64,000 nt of DNA from Jeotgalibaca sp052266715 (GCA_052266715.1 JBQPRB010000001.1); one strand, 5' to 3'; positions 42,609 to 51,786 are shown, counted from the stretch's first letter. Program-made: numbers and translations. The notes: generated from the sequence alone by a model not told the origin.

Positions 42609-43879
42609 ACAACATGCTCGAAACAATGGGTAGGCAAGCAAAAATAGCTGCCAATATCCTCAGAAAAACCAAAACAGCTCAGAAAAATAAAGCTTTGCTT
42701 GCAATGGAAGCTGCCCTTTTGAAAAATCAGGAAGCAATCATTGAAGCCAATGCCATCGATATTGCAAACGCCCAAGAGCGGGGATTGGCAAAACCAATGA
42801 TTGAACGCTTAACTTTAAATCCTGCCCGTATCCAATCCATGGCGGAAAGTATTCATCAAATTGCCGGATTACCAGATCCAGTGGGTTATATTGAGGAAAT
42901 GAAGACAAGTGAAGATGGCCTGCGCATCGGTAAACAGCGTGTGCCATTAGGTGTCATCGGGATTATTTATGAATCTCGCCCGAACGTCACTGCGGATGCC
43001 GCTGCTCTTTGTTTCAAATCCGGTAACGCTGTTATCTTACGCGGCGGGAAAGAAGCCCTGGCATCAAACCAGGCCATCCTGGAAGCAATGCGTGAAGGCT
43101 TGAGAGCGGCTGAATTGCCCATTGAAATGATTCAACTGATTACTGACCCTTCCCGTGAACTTGCGACAGCCTTTATGCAAATGAATGACTATTTGGATTG
43201 CTTGATTCCACGTGGTGGCGCAGGCCTGATTCAGAATGTTTTGAAAAACGCGACTGTTCCGGTTATTGAGACAGGGGTCGGAAATTGCCATTTGTATATC
43301 GATAAAGAAGCAGATTTGGAAATGGCAACCCGTATTTTGATAAATGCAAAATGTGACCGCCCTTCTGTCTGTAATTCCATTGAAAACTTGCTTGTTCACT
43401 CGGATGTGGCCAACCGCTTCTTGCCTGTATTTGCCGAGGCCCTAAAGCCTTACAACGTGGAAATACGTGGGGATGAAAAGACAATGTCCTTAATCCCTGA
43501 TGCGATTCTGGCAACGCCTGAAGACTATGATACCGAATTTCTGGATATGACATTGGCGGTTAAAGTCGTCAGTCATTACGATGCTGCCGTTTTGCATATT
43601 CAAAAACATTCCACTGGTCATTCAGAAGTCATCGTGACCGCTGATTACCAGACTGCGCTTGCATTCTTGGAAGACATCGATGCCGCTGCAGTTTACGTTA
43701 ATGCCTCGTCGCGCTTCACAGATGGTGGTTGCTTCGGACTTGGTGGCGAAATTGGCATCAGCACCCAAAAATTACATGCCCGTGGACCAATGGGATTAGC
43801 TGAACTTACTTCCTACAAGTATATTGTTTTTGGAGAAGGACAAATTCGCGGTACGACAGGAAATGAATTTGAATGTTAA
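42605..43879 (+). CDS. proA: Glutamate-5-semialdehyde dehydrogenase
   Basis: Reduces glutamyl 5-phosphate to glutamate semialdehyde, the second step of proline synthesis. The 424-residue protein has the ALDH fold with GVIGIIYESRPNVTADAAALCFKSGNA near residue 116 (key IYESRPNVT), LRGGKEA, and the catalytic Cys in AKCDRPSVCNSIE near 255. The end FGLGGEIGISTQKLHARGPMGL is typical (key GEIGISTQ). AAGGAGG precedes ATG, inside proB. No proC is present here. Confidence 0.97.
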   Translation: MNNMLETMGRQAKIAANILRKTKTAQKNKALLAMEAALLKNQEAIIEANAIDIANAQERGLAKPMIERLTLNPARIQSMAESIHQIAGLPDPVGYIEEMKTSEDGLRIGKQRVPLGVIGIIYESRPNVTADAAALCFKSGNAVILRGGKEALASNQAILEAMREGLRAAELPIEMIQLITDPSRELATAFMQMNDYLDCLIPRGGAGLIQNVLKNATVPVIETGVGNCHLYIDKEADLEMATRILINAKCDRPSVCNSIENLLVHSDVANRFLPVFAEALKPYNVEIRGDEKTMSLIPDAILATPEDYDTEFLDMTLAVKVVSHYDAAVLHIQKHSTGHSEVIVTADYQTALAFLEDIDAAAVYVNASSRFTDGGCFGLGGEIGISTQKLHARGPMGLAELTSYKYIVFGEGQIRGTTGNEFEC

Positions 43880-43887
43880 AATAGAGC

Positions 43888-44002
43888 AGAGTGGGACAAA
43901 AGGCGTTTAGCCCCGAATCACTGGAGCGAATAATGCTCAGATGGTCGCAGACCTTCTGAGCATTATTCGTGAAGTGAACGTCGGGGCTGCCTTTTGTCGC
44001 AC
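43888..44002 (+). repeat. Dispersed long-hairpin repeat, copy 2
   Basis: Three nested inverted repeats: GACAAAAGGC/GCCTTTTGTC outside, AGCCCCGA/TCGGGGCT in the middle and CGAATAATGCTCAG/CTGAGCATTATTCG inside, with loop core GGTCGCAGACC. The middle and inner arms pair perfectly. The same element, in the opposite direction and with more changes, is at 55-160. It lies between proA and the next gene. Confidence 0.88.
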
Positions 44003-44032
44003 GTTTAGAATAGAGATATTCGCATATAGGAA

Positions 44033-44067
44033 AGAGGCTGGTACAAAAGTCCCAGCCTCCTATTTTT
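44033..44067 (+). terminator. Terminator-like hairpin GAGGCTGG...CCAGCCTC
   Basis: GAGGCTGG and CCAGCCTC enclose a short loop with ACAAAAGT and are followed by TATTTTTG. It sits 20 bases before the DAO gene and probably ends proBA transcription. Confidence 0.75.
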
Positions 44068-44085
44068 GTTTAGAGGAGAAAAATA

Positions 44086-45177
44086 ATGACACGAAATATA
44101 GCAATTATCGGTGGTGGGATTGTCGGCGCGACTGCAGCCTATTATTTATCCCGCCAAGGACATCAGGTTACGGTATTTGATGAAGGAACAGGGCAAGCGA
44201 CTTCTGCTGCAGCTGGTATCATCTGCCCCTGGCTATCAAAACGACGCAATAAAAAATGGTATCGGCTGGCTTCAGAAGGAGCAGCTTTTTATAAACAGCT
44301 ATGTGAGGATTTGGCAACGGATGGCGGAGATTCTTCTTTCTATAAAGTTTCCGGCGCCATCTTATTAAAGAAAACCCCTAAAGCGACACAAGAGCAATAT
44401 GAATTAGGCTTGAAACGGCGGGAAGATGCACCGGAAATAGGCGATTTGAAAATCCAGAGCCAGGAAGAACTGCTTTCCTTGCTTCCTTCAATCCAAACCC
44501 AGGAAAATGCCCTATTCGTTTCGGGCGGTGCACGTCTGGATGGCGGTGCTATGGTAGCCGAATTGCTGGCGCAGGTTGTGAAGAATGGTGGCACTCTATC
44601 GAAAGGGTGGATTGATTTGAATGAAACCTTTTTAAAGCAATTCAATGCGGTTATTCTGGCTACCGGAGCCTGGTTACCCCAAACCCTGGAGCCCCTCGGT
44701 TATCAAGTCGATATTCGTGGGCAAAAAGGGCAACTCGTCGTGCTTCAAACCGATGATGTTGATAACGGAGATTTACCGGTGATTATGCCCGAAGGTGAAA
44801 TTGACGTTTTACCAATCGGGAATGGCAAAGTTTTTGTCGGGGCAACACATGAAAATGACAAAGGATATGATATAACCGTAGAACCCGATATCATCAATCA
44901 CTTGATTGAACAAGGCGAAGCCTTATTTACGCGTTTACAAGGTGCCCAAACAATTGAAGTAAAAGTAGGAACCCGTGCTTATACTTCCGACTTTAGTCCT
45001 TTCTTCGGCTATGTTCCCGGTCAACCCCATCTATTGGTTGCTAGTGGCTTGGGATCATCAGGTCTAACCACCGGACCACTCATAGGTTATCAATTAGCAC
45101 GGTTAGCTGCTGGGCAAGAAGCAACCCTACCGCTGGAAGACTATCTACCGAACCATTACATTGTTCTCAGAAAGTAA
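44086..45177 (+). CDS. FAD-dependent DAO-family oxidoreductase
   Basis: A 363-residue flavoenzyme of the DadA/glycine oxidase/D-amino acid oxidase type. The dinucleotide motif IAIIGGGIVGATAAYYL starts at residue 5; TSAAAGIICPW follows, and the C-terminal flavin motif is VASGLGSSGLTTGPLIG near 325. Substrate may be a D-amino acid, glycine or proline; the next-door proBA genes do not decide this because hairpins separate them. AGAGGAG precedes the ATG. The N-terminal glycine motif may double as a membrane-proximal segment, but no signal peptide is present. Confidence 0.88.
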   Translation: MTRNIAIIGGGIVGATAAYYLSRQGHQVTVFDEGTGQATSAAAGIICPWLSKRRNKKWYRLASEGAAFYKQLCEDLATDGGDSSFYKVSGAILLKKTPKATQEQYELGLKRREDAPEIGDLKIQSQEELLSLLPSIQTQENALFVSGGARLDGGAMVAELLAQVVKNGGTLSKGWIDLNETFLKQFNAVILATGAWLPQTLEPLGYQVDIRGQKGQLVVLQTDDVDNGDLPVIMPEGEIDVLPIGNGKVFVGATHENDKGYDITVEPDIINHLIEQGEALFTRLQGAQTIEVKVGTRAYTSDFSPFFGYVPGQPHLLVASGLGSSGLTTGPLIGYQLARLAAGQEATLPLEDYLPNHYIVLRK

Positions 45178-45254
45178 TTTCAAATAGGCTTATCGTTTTA
45201 AATACCAAAATTTATCCCTTATAATGAAACTATATTGCGGAGGAGGTGAAAAAA

Positions 45255-45647
45255 ATGATCAAAGAATTTAAAGAGTTTATTATGCGTGGTAATGTTTTGG
45301 ATTTGGCAGTCGGGGTAATTATCGGGGCAGCTTTCTCTGCTATCGTAAATTCATTAGTTGCTGATATTATTACACCATTAATTGTATCTATGACTTCTCA
45401 AGCAGATATGAGTGATTTGGCTGTCAAAATCGGGACTGCTACCCTCACTTACGGAAACTTCATTCAGGCTATCATCGACTTCCTAATTATTGCCTTTGTT
45501 CTGTTCATTATTATCAAGTCGGCGAATAAGTTCAAACGTAAACACCCTGATATGGATACTGAAGAAGTTGAAGTACCTACAGCAGAGGAATACTTACGTG
45601 AAATCCGCGACCTATTGGCAAGCCAAAACAAACAAGACATTCTTTAA
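45255..45647 (+). CDS. mscL: Large-conductance mechanosensitive channel
   Basis: A 130-residue MscL that opens under membrane tension during osmotic downshock. It begins MIKEFKEFIMRGNVLDLAVGVIIGAAF (key FIMRGNVLDLAVGVIIG), with TM1 about 15-40, an outer loop, TM2 about 68-93 and a charged C-terminal helix EEYLREIRDLLA. The ATG at 45255 has AGGAGGTG 8 bases upstream; a GTG three codons earlier is inside that site. Confidence 0.97.
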   Translation: MIKEFKEFIMRGNVLDLAVGVIIGAAFSAIVNSLVADIITPLIVSMTSQADMSDLAVKIGTATLTYGNFIQAIIDFLIIAFVLFIIIKSANKFKRKHPDMDTEEVEVPTAEEYLREIRDLLASQNKQDIL

Positions 45648-45655
45648 TGAACACG

Positions 45656-45695
45656 AATAAACGGACCCGACATTTTGTCGGGTCCGTTTATTTGT
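45656..45695. terminator. Bidirectional terminator
   Basis: AAACGGACCCGAC and GTCGGGTCCGTTT pair around a four-base loop between convergent mscL and the DUF218 gene. Confidence 0.93.
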
Positions 45696-46695
45696 TATAT
45701 AAATAGGCGCTGATTAAATAAATGCTGAGCGTAAGGAAATGGATATGACGATAAATCAAGAACAAGGCCAGATATTCCCGTAAAAGTGCATAGGGTAAGT
45801 AGAAAATCGGTGTTTTAGCACCAATACCTTCTGCTTCAATTCCTAATTGACTGGCATACACCCCACCACGCAGGACATGATAAGAACTCGTCACAAATAA
45901 TATTTTTTCTTGGCTCTTAAGGAGACGTTGGCTATACAGAAAATTTTGATGGGTATTGATCGATTGATCCTCCACAATGATTTTATCCGCAGTTACTCCT
46001 TTTTCCAGTAAATAGGCCTGCATCACTTCTGCTTCCGAAACCGCATCATCGGGGCTTTTCCCGCCACTCACGACCAATGTTGCCGGTTCATAACCTTGCA
46101 TAATTTGATTATTTTGGTATTGAATAGCGCGGTCCAAACGGTACTTCAGCATCAGACTGACTCCTCCGTCCGGCGCCAATCCCGTACCTAAAATGATAAC
46201 CCAGGATTTATTAAAACTGGGGCTGATAACCCGGGACGACAAAACCATAAACAAAAAAATAATGAAAGTAATTAATAAATACAGGAAAACATAATCAAGC
46301 ATTGTTTCCAAAGAAAAGATTAGACTGCTATTCAGCCATAAGCGATTAATCAGTACCAACACCAGTATTCCCAACATCAATATTCCAGATGCAGCTACAA
46401 CACGATACTTCCTGGATTCAGGTCGTTTCCTTAAACGATTAAAGGCATGAACAATGAGTCCGATACTGGATAAGCCGAGAACATAAGGCGCAATCAATAA
46501 TAAGAATATTTCAGTCTTCTCCAGAAACTGGACGATTGCAGCTTCAAAAGGGTAACGATTCCTTTGATTAATTCCAGCCCCAAAAGCAAAAAGAGCAAGA
46601 AGCAACGCAGAGTTTTTTTCGGTGCGTGTGCGCTGATTTCGCCACATATAAAAGAATGTGCCTACGCACATCATTCCAACTCCGTAAAATACCAT
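45688..46695 (-). CDS. YdcF/ElyC-type DUF218 membrane protein
   Basis: A 335-residue protein: about six membrane helices in the first 170 residues and a cytosolic or outer DUF218 domain. That domain shows ILGTGLAPDGG, the Asp/Arg helix YRLDRAIQY, LVVSGGKSPDDAVSEA, EDQSINTHQNF and FVTSSYHVLRG, the standard SanA/YdcF/ElyC order. Relatives affect envelope or vancomycin resistance traits. AAAGGGGGAG precedes the ATG. It lies 14 bases after rsmI, so it is probably the last gene of the dnaX operon. Confidence 0.85.
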   Translation of the reverse strand: MVFYGVGMMCVGTFFYMWRNQRTRTEKNSALLLALFAFGAGINQRNRYPFEAAIVQFLEKTEIFLLLIAPYVLGLSSIGLIVHAFNRLRKRPESRKYRVVAASGILMLGILVLVLINRLWLNSSLIFSLETMLDYVFLYLLITFIIFLFMVLSSRVISPSFNKSWVIILGTGLAPDGGVSLMLKYRLDRAIQYQNNQIMQGYEPATLVVSGGKSPDDAVSEAEVMQAYLLEKGVTADKIIVEDQSINTHQNFLYSQRLLKSQEKILFVTSSYHVLRGGVYASQLGIEAEGIGAKTPIFYLPYALLREYLALFLIYRHIHFLTLSIYLISAYLYNK

Positions 46696-46709
46696 GCGCC
46701 TTCTCCCCC

Positions 46710-47582
46710 TTAAAGTTCGTGATAAGCTTGATACACGTCTTGCTTTTTCAATTGGCGTACTTTAGCAACTTGCTTAATGGCATCTTTTGCGGCAAGTCCT
46801 TCTTGGTCCATTACGAGTTCAACATGTTTCTTTAAGTCCTCAGGGAAAAATTGATTCACCGCTTCTTCTGGTTCGCGATTCCCTTCCACCATGAAACAAA
46901 TTTCACCCTTCACTTCCGACTGCTCCAACCATTCCAATACTTCTTCAGCCGTTCCACGGATAAATTCCTCATAGCGTTTTGTTAACTCGCGACAAATCAC
47001 CACACGGCGCTCTGGGCCTAAAACGATAATGAGGTTACTGATTGTTTCTTTGATCCGGTAGGGTGATTCGTAAAAAATCATCGTTTCTTCTTTATTTTTC
47101 AACATTTCCCATTGTTCACGCTGCTCTTTCTTTTTACGCTTCAAAAAACCGATAAACGTAAAAGGTTGCGGTGGCAAACCAGACGCAATAAGTGCCGTCA
47201 CGCCAGCATTTGCACCAGGTAAAGGGACAACCGTAATCTGGGCTTCGATACAGGCTACGACCAGATCATGACCGGGATCACTGATAGAAGGCATTCCCGC
47301 ATCACTTACTTGTGCAATGTTGGATCCATTTTCTAGTAATTCCAGCAAATAAGGAATCCGTTCTTTCGTATTATGTTCGTGGAAACTGATTTGAGAAGTG
47401 GTGATATCAAAGTGATTTAACAATTTCTGGGTGTTTCGGGTATCTTCCGAAGCAATCCAGTCCACATCTTTCAAGGTTTCCACTGCCCGGTAGGTCATAT
47501 CACCTAAATTGCCTATTGGGGTTGGAACAAGGTAAAGCGTACCGGATTGGTGGGTTTCATAACTTTTTTGGGTTTCAATCAT
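46710..47582 (-). CDS. rsmI: 16S rRNA (cytidine(1402)-2'-O)-methyltransferase
   Basis: Methylates the 2'-OH of C1402 in the decoding centre. The 290-residue SAM enzyme of the tetrapyrrole methylase fold shows GTLYLVPTPIGNLGDMT near residue 14, SEDTRNTQKLLNHF near 40, ISDPGHDLV near 93 and VPLPGANAGVTAL near 115. It overlaps the GIY-YIG gene by eight bases. This is the yabC position of the Bacillus operon. Confidence 0.96.
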   Translation of the reverse strand: MIETQKSYETHQSGTLYLVPTPIGNLGDMTYRAVETLKDVDWIASEDTRNTQKLLNHFDITTSQISFHEHNTKERIPYLLELLENGSNIAQVSDAGMPSISDPGHDLVVACIEAQITVVPLPGANAGVTALIASGLPPQPFTFIGFLKRKKKEQREQWEMLKNKEETMIFYESPYRIKETISNLIIVLGPERRVVICRELTKRYEEFIRGTAEEVLEWLEQSEVKGEICFMVEGNREPEEAVNQFFPEDLKKHVELVMDQEGLAAKDAIKQVAKVRQLKKQDVYQAYHEL

Positions 47583-47853
47583 CTGGTATCTCCTTCTTCC
47601 ACTTTTTCAAACGGATTTCTTTTTGTCTTCTCGTTAATTGCTTGAATGCATATTCTGCTTTTGTCGCTTCACTGCGCGTTTCAAAGCCCTGTTCATGAAT
47701 CATTTTCACGGGACGGCGGGTTTTTGTATATTTGGAACCAATCCCGTTATTATGTTCTTTTTCCCGGCGCTCAGGGTCGGTTGTATAACCTGCGTAAAAG
47801 GAGTCATCGGCACAATGTAAAACGTAAAAATAATGCTGTTTGTTATTCGCCAA
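47575..47853 (-). CDS. GIY-YIG nuclease family protein (YazA-like)
   Basis: A 92-residue single-domain GIY-YIG protein. The motif pair appears as FYVLHC and FYAGYT, followed by the Arg helix DPERREKEHNNG and the Glu helix ATKAEYAFKQLTR. Members of this group (YazA, YhbQ) have no settled role. Both its ends overlap neighbours: trmN upstream and rsmI downstream, as in Bacillus yabB-yazA-yabC. Confidence 0.93.
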   Translation of the reverse strand: MANNKQHYFYVLHCADDSFYAGYTTDPERREKEHNNGIGSKYTKTRRPVKMIHEQGFETRSEATKAEYAFKQLTRRQKEIRLKKWKKEIPDD

Positions 47854-48604
47854 AAAGAATCGCCTTCACTTCTTCGGAATAGGCACGGGAATCGTCATGA
47901 ATGAAAAGAGGCGACAATATTTTTAGCCCTTCTTCTTTTCCGTCTTTTATTGCTTCAATTAAAATCATGTTCGCTTCCTTGCCCTCATAAGGATAAATGA
48001 AACGGATTTTTTTCGGAGCCAGGCGATTTGCCCGCATCGCATCCAAAATTTCAAAAAAGCGGTCGGGACGATGGACGAAATAGGCTTTTCCATTCATTTT
48101 TAGTAACTGGCTTGTTTTCTTCATTAATTGAGGCAAATTCAACAAAATTTCGTGGCGCGCAATCGTATAAGCATCCAGATTATTCTTGGTACTATCATTT
48201 AAATTTTTGAAATAAGGCGGATTACACGTGATGATATCAACAGAGTCCGGTTTAATATGCTCGGTAATCGCATTAATATCAGCATGGATAAAAGAGACTT
48301 TTTCTTCGATCTGATTCAATTGGACGGTTCGTTTGGCCATATCCACCAAACGGTCCTGTACTTCCACCCCGATGATTGGATTTTCCGTTTTACCCGTCAA
48401 CAAAAAAGCGACCGCACCGTTTCCGGAACAAAAGTCCACGATTGTCGCTTTCCGTTTTCGAGGTAATTCAGCAAAGTCTGCCAATAAAACAGCGTCCAGA
48501 GAGAAAGAAAAAACAGAGGGACTCTGAATAATCTGGATATTTTCGCGTTTCAAAATATCCAGACGTTCGCCCTCTCTTAAAAGGGGGTTTTTATCTGTCA
48601 CCAT
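47843..48604 (-). CDS. tRNA1(Val) (adenine(37)-N6)-methyltransferase-like (YabB/TrmN6)
   Basis: A SAM-dependent methyltransferase of 253 residues from the ATG at 48604. FSLDAVLLADFA near residue 29 begins the domain; IVDFCSGNGAVAFLL is the SAM loop and ITCNPPYFKN the NPPY catalytic motif. The final part has ILIEAIKDGKEEGLKIL. The frame opens further upstream, but those codons lie inside yabA and have no site; a GTG one codon later is an alternative. Overlaps yabA by 14 bases. Confidence 0.9.
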   Translation of the reverse strand: MVTDKNPLLREGERLDILKRENIQIIQSPSVFSFSLDAVLLADFAELPRKRKATIVDFCSGNGAVAFLLTGKTENPIIGVEVQDRLVDMAKRTVQLNQIEEKVSFIHADINAITEHIKPDSVDIITCNPPYFKNLNDSTKNNLDAYTIARHEILLNLPQLMKKTSQLLKMNGKAYFVHRPDRFFEILDAMRANRLAPKKIRFIYPYEGKEANMILIEAIKDGKEEGLKILSPLFIHDDSRAYSEEVKAILFGE

Positions 48605-48950
48605 TACCGCCCCGTTCTCCATAAATGACATCCAGACAGAAGACACAGGATTCATCATCCACCCTGCGGCTGCCGTAATAAACATTACAGACATGGAAGC
48701 CATCCTCATATAATTTCTGTAGATTCAAACGTGATTTAGACATTTCTGGTTCCGTCACCACAGTATCTGGCTCCAATTGTTTATCCAGGTATTCAATGCG
48801 GTCACGCAAATGTTGGTTCTCAATCTGCAGATTTGTATTTTCCTCAATCAATTCCGTCAGCTTCTGTTGAATTTCCCGTAAATCTTCATTAACAGATGAA
48901 ATCCGGCTTTCAACACGATGAAATTGATCAAATAAAGCTCGTTTATCCAT
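48591..48950 (-). CDS. yabA: Replication initiation control protein YabA
   Basis: A 119-residue regulator that binds DnaA and DnaN to limit re-initiation. The N-terminal half is a coiled coil (LFDQFHRVESRISSVNEDLR...LTELIEENTNLQIENQHL). The C-terminal zinc cluster uses HVCNVYYGSRR and CVFCLDVIYG, matching CNxxYG...CxxC. The ATG at 48950 is preferred by comparison with relatives (MDKRxLFD). It sits after ricT in the standard order. Confidence 0.95.
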   Translation of the reverse strand: MDKRALFDQFHRVESRISSVNEDLREIQQKLTELIEENTNLQIENQHLRDRIEYLDKQLEPDTVVTEPEMSKSRLNLQKLYEDGFHVCNVYYGSRRVDDESCVFCLDVIYGERGGNGDR

Positions 48951-48976
48951 TCTACCCACTCACAATTTCATATTTC

Positions 48977-49804
48977 TTAAGCAAAGACTTGCGTCAGTTC
49001 TTCCCAGGCATATTGAACTGTTTTTCGTTCCTGGAACAATTTTATGGTCACCACCTGGGATAGGATATTCAATCCCACAACTTTTCCCAGTCCTTCTGGC
49101 GTTTCGATTTCAGTGCCGTAATCCGGCATGGATTTCTTTAACTCTTCATACGTCTCATCTTCATAATTCAAACAGCACATCAAGCGCCCACATAATCCTG
49201 ATAATTTGGCATTATTCAAGGATAACCCTTGATTTTTAGCCATTTTTATCGATACAGGTACAAAATCACCCAAGAAAGTAGAGCAACAAAGCGGCCGGCC
49301 ACATGGACCAATGCCCCCCAAAAATTTCGCTTCATCACGGGCGCCAATTTGTCGCAACTCAATCCGTACGTGGAAAATAGCTGCTAGTTCCCGCACGAAC
49401 GAGCGGAAATCGACGCGGCCAGGAGCGCTGAATAAGAAAGTTAGCTTTTGACGATCGAATGAGTAATTCGCACCGACAATTTTCATCTCTATTTGGGAAC
49501 GGCGCGCTTCCGCTTTGGCTATTTTAAAAGCTGCCGCGGCTTCTTCAACATTGTCTTTTTCTATAGTCAAGTCCTCTGTCGTTGCGGATCGCAAGATTAA
49601 TTCGGCCGGTTGTAGAGCATCCTCTTGTTGACAGCTTTTGGATGCAATGACAACTTTCCCGATTTCAAGATATTCGCCTTGTCTGACAATGACTTTTTCA
49701 TTTAACGCAAACATTTCTGATTCATTTTCAAAATAAGAAATGGGACCATTATTTACAAAACGAATACCCAGTGCTTTTTTCACCTTAGCTACCTCCTTTT
49801 TCAT
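48977..49804 (-). CDS. ricT: PSP1-domain protein RicT (YaaT)
   Basis: A 275-residue PSP1 protein. In Bacillus RicT joins RicA and RicF (YmcA, YlbF) in an Fe-S complex that helps RNase Y cleave target RNAs. The Cys-rich stretch GGIGPCGRPLCCSTFLGDF near residue 165 and LSGLCGRLMCCLNYE near 203 provide the cluster ligands. It starts 3 bases after the holB stop and has AAAAGGAGGT upstream. Confidence 0.94.
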   Translation of the reverse strand: MKKEVAKVKKALGIRFVNNGPISYFENESEMFALNEKVIVRQGEYLEIGKVVIASKSCQQEDALQPAELILRSATTEDLTIEKDNVEEAAAAFKIAKAEARRSQIEMKIVGANYSFDRQKLTFLFSAPGRVDFRSFVRELAAIFHVRIELRQIGARDEAKFLGGIGPCGRPLCCSTFLGDFVPVSIKMAKNQGLSLNNAKLSGLCGRLMCCLNYEDETYEELKKSMPDYGTEIETPEGLGKVVGLNILSQVVTIKLFQERKTVQYAWEELTQVFA

Positions 49805-49807
49805 TGC

Positions 49808-50794
49808 TCACTTGATTAGTTGATTTTGAATAACAAGACTTTCCAAAACACCTTGTGCTTGGACATTAGCCTGGATGGCTTTCTTGCCATCCAGGATATT
49901 CTCTATTTGTTGGGTTAAATAACCACTATCTTTTCGAAAATTTTGATAATGTTTCAATAGTTCTTGGTGAACGGCCGCTTTATCATGACCGAATGATAGA
50001 TAGAGCATATCGCGATAATGGAATAGTAACAAATCCAGACATAACGTTATCTGTGCACGTTCTTTCACCAAAGGCATGAGGTCAGTGTGGACATAAATAA
50101 AAGCCATGGAGTCTTTCTTCATGAGTTGATTAAACCACGTCCATACTTTTCCCAGGAGCTCCTGGAACCATTCATCTGCCTGTAATCGCTGGGCTTCTTT
50201 TGTATCATTGGTTAAAGCTGATAATACACCGACGTATTTTTCCGTAATGCCTTCTTCCCGAAAAACATCCCCCATCACTTCCCGCTTTAAAGGCTGGAAA
50301 TGAATGATTTGACAACGGGAGCGGATGGTTGGAAGAATATTCTCTTTTACGGTTGTCAGTAAAAATAAATACGTATCCATCCCTGGTTCTTCCAAAAAAG
50401 TCAGGAGGCTGTTGGCCGCGCTAATGGTCATCTTTTCCGCCTGATCGATGATATAGACCTTTTTATTGCCTTCCACTGCACTTTTAGAAAATTCGGATTT
50501 CAGTTGCCTGATTTGATCCACTTTAATGGATTGGCCGTCCGGCTCCACCACGATTAAATCCGGTTGATTCCCCTCAATAAATCGCCGGCAATTCCGGCAA
50601 TTCCCGCAAGGTATCCCGAGGTGTCCACTCTCACAAAAAATAGCTTGTGCCACCCGTTCGGCTAAGGCCATTTTCCCGGTTCCCCGAGCACCTTCAAACA
50701 AATAAGCGTGGCCAAGTCGTTTTCCGGTAATTGCGTTCGCAAACAATTGCTGAAGTTCCGGCTGTTTTTTTTCTAATTCTGTCACCATGGGCAT
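49808..50794 (-). CDS. holB: DNA polymerase III delta-prime subunit
   Basis: Clamp-loader subunit of 328 residues. RuvB-like AAA+ core: HAYLFEGARGTGKMALAERVA (P-loop EGARGTGKMA) near residue 29, the four-Cys zinc module CESGHLGIPCGNCRNCRRF near 53, and the SRC motif in TIRSRCQIIHF near 172. Walker A is retained though the delta-prime subunit often does not hydrolyse ATP. Its ATG overlaps the darA stop by one base (TAATG). Confidence 0.95.
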   Translation of the reverse strand: MPMVTELEKKQPELQQLFANAITGKRLGHAYLFEGARGTGKMALAERVAQAIFCESGHLGIPCGNCRNCRRFIEGNQPDLIVVEPDGQSIKVDQIRQLKSEFSKSAVEGNKKVYIIDQAEKMTISAANSLLTFLEEPGMDTYLFLLTTVKENILPTIRSRCQIIHFQPLKREVMGDVFREEGITEKYVGVLSALTNDTKEAQRLQADEWFQELLGKVWTWFNQLMKKDSMAFIYVHTDLMPLVKERAQITLCLDLLLFHYRDMLYLSFGHDKAAVHQELLKHYQNFRKDSGYLTQQIENILDGKKAIQANVQAQGVLESLVIQNQLIK

Positions 50795-51126
50795 TAGAAG
50801 CGATGGAAGCTTTCAACAGGCATGACGAAGACGGTCGCCCCACCTACATGTACTTGCATCGGATAAGCCAAGTTGTTGCCGTTTAATGATACATCCATGT
50901 TAACCGGAGTAGTCATGTACTGTTCTCTGGATTCACAGTTCACTTTGATAATGTTCAGTACTTCTTCTACTTGTTCATCCTCAACCCCAATCATGAAGGT
51001 TGTGTTTCCTGAACGGAGGAAGCCACCAGACGATGATAATTTTGTTGCCCGGATGTTTGCCTCAACAAGTTCATCCGAAAGTAATGCACTGTCTTTATCT
51101 TGAACGACTGCCATAATCAGTTTCAT
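50794..51126 (-). CDS. darA: Cyclic-di-AMP receptor DarA/PstA (YaaQ)
   Basis: A 110-residue PII-like protein that binds c-di-AMP as a trimer. The ligand region KLSSSGGFLRSGNTTFMIGV near residue 29 is highly conserved (key GGFLRSGNTT). The C-terminal VGGATVFVMPVESFHRF closes the fold. GAGGAG precedes the ATG. It lies between tmk and holB, where Bacillus also has yaaR; no yaaR is seen here. Confidence 0.95.
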   Translation of the reverse strand: MKLIMAVVQDKDSALLSDELVEANIRATKLSSSGGFLRSGNTTFMIGVEDEQVEEVLNIIKVNCESREQYMTTPVNMDVSLNGNNLAYPMQVHVGGATVFVMPVESFHRF

Positions 51127-51153
51127 AACGATCTCCTCTTTCTGTCTTTTAAA

Positions 51154-51786
51154 TTAAAAGAAGCGGGACAGGATAACTGTCATACACTGTGTCACGACTT
51201 CTTCTGGTGTTTGTGTGCCATCTATTGTAACAATTCGCTCTTTGTTCTTTTGCGCCAAGGCTTGGTAGCCTTCCCTTACTTTCTCATGAAAAGACAACTT
51301 TTCTTGGTCGAGACGATTATACTCTCGTGTTCCCTCGCTCTTTTGAATGCGGCCTAAGCCGACTTCAGCCGGAACATCAATGTATAATGTTAAATCAGGC
51401 TGGATACCATCTGTCGCAAAATCATTGATTCGAAAAATACCCGCCTCGCCAATTTCACGCGCGTGTCCTTGGTAAGCAATGGAACTATCCACAAAACGGT
51501 CGCAAAGAACAATATCGCCTGCGTCAAGAACGGGGAGTACTTTTTCCACCAAGTGTTGGCGGCGGCTTGCTGCATACAACAAGGCTTCCGTCCGTGCATC
51601 CATCTTTGTATGTGCCGGATCCAGAATGATATCCCTTATTTTTTCTGCAATCGGGCTGCCACCCGGTTCACGGGTTGAGACAATCTGTTTATCCGTCATT
51701 GTGGAGAGGCGTTTTACAATCTCTCTCAATGCGGTAGTTTTGCCAGATCCATCCGGGCCTTCCAATGTGATAAAAATACCATTCAT
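51154..51786 (-). CDS. tmk: Thymidylate kinase
   Basis: Phosphorylates dTMP to dTDP. The 210-residue protein has the P-loop LEGPDGSGKTTALR near residue 8, DR-type motif CDRFVDSSIAYQG near 92, the TREPGGSPIAEKIR loop near 42, and the LID RIQKSEGTREYNRLD. The ATG at 51786 follows AAGGAG by 9 bases; the ATG at 51807 lacks a site. Confidence 0.96.
   Translation of the reverse strand: MNGIFITLEGPDGSGKTTALREIVKRLSTMTDKQIVSTREPGGSPIAEKIRDIILDPAHTKMDARTEALLYAASRRQHLVEKVLPVLDAGDIVLCDRFVDSSIAYQGHAREIGEAGIFRINDFATDGIQPDLTLYIDVPAEVGLGRIQKSEGTREYNRLDQEKLSFHEKVREGYQALAQKNKERIVTIDGTQTPEEVVTQCMTVILSRFF

Noticed and set aside
43941..44180. 79-codon frame between proA and the DAO gene
   Set aside because: It runs through the long hairpin repeat and the terminator-like hairpin and has no support of its own.
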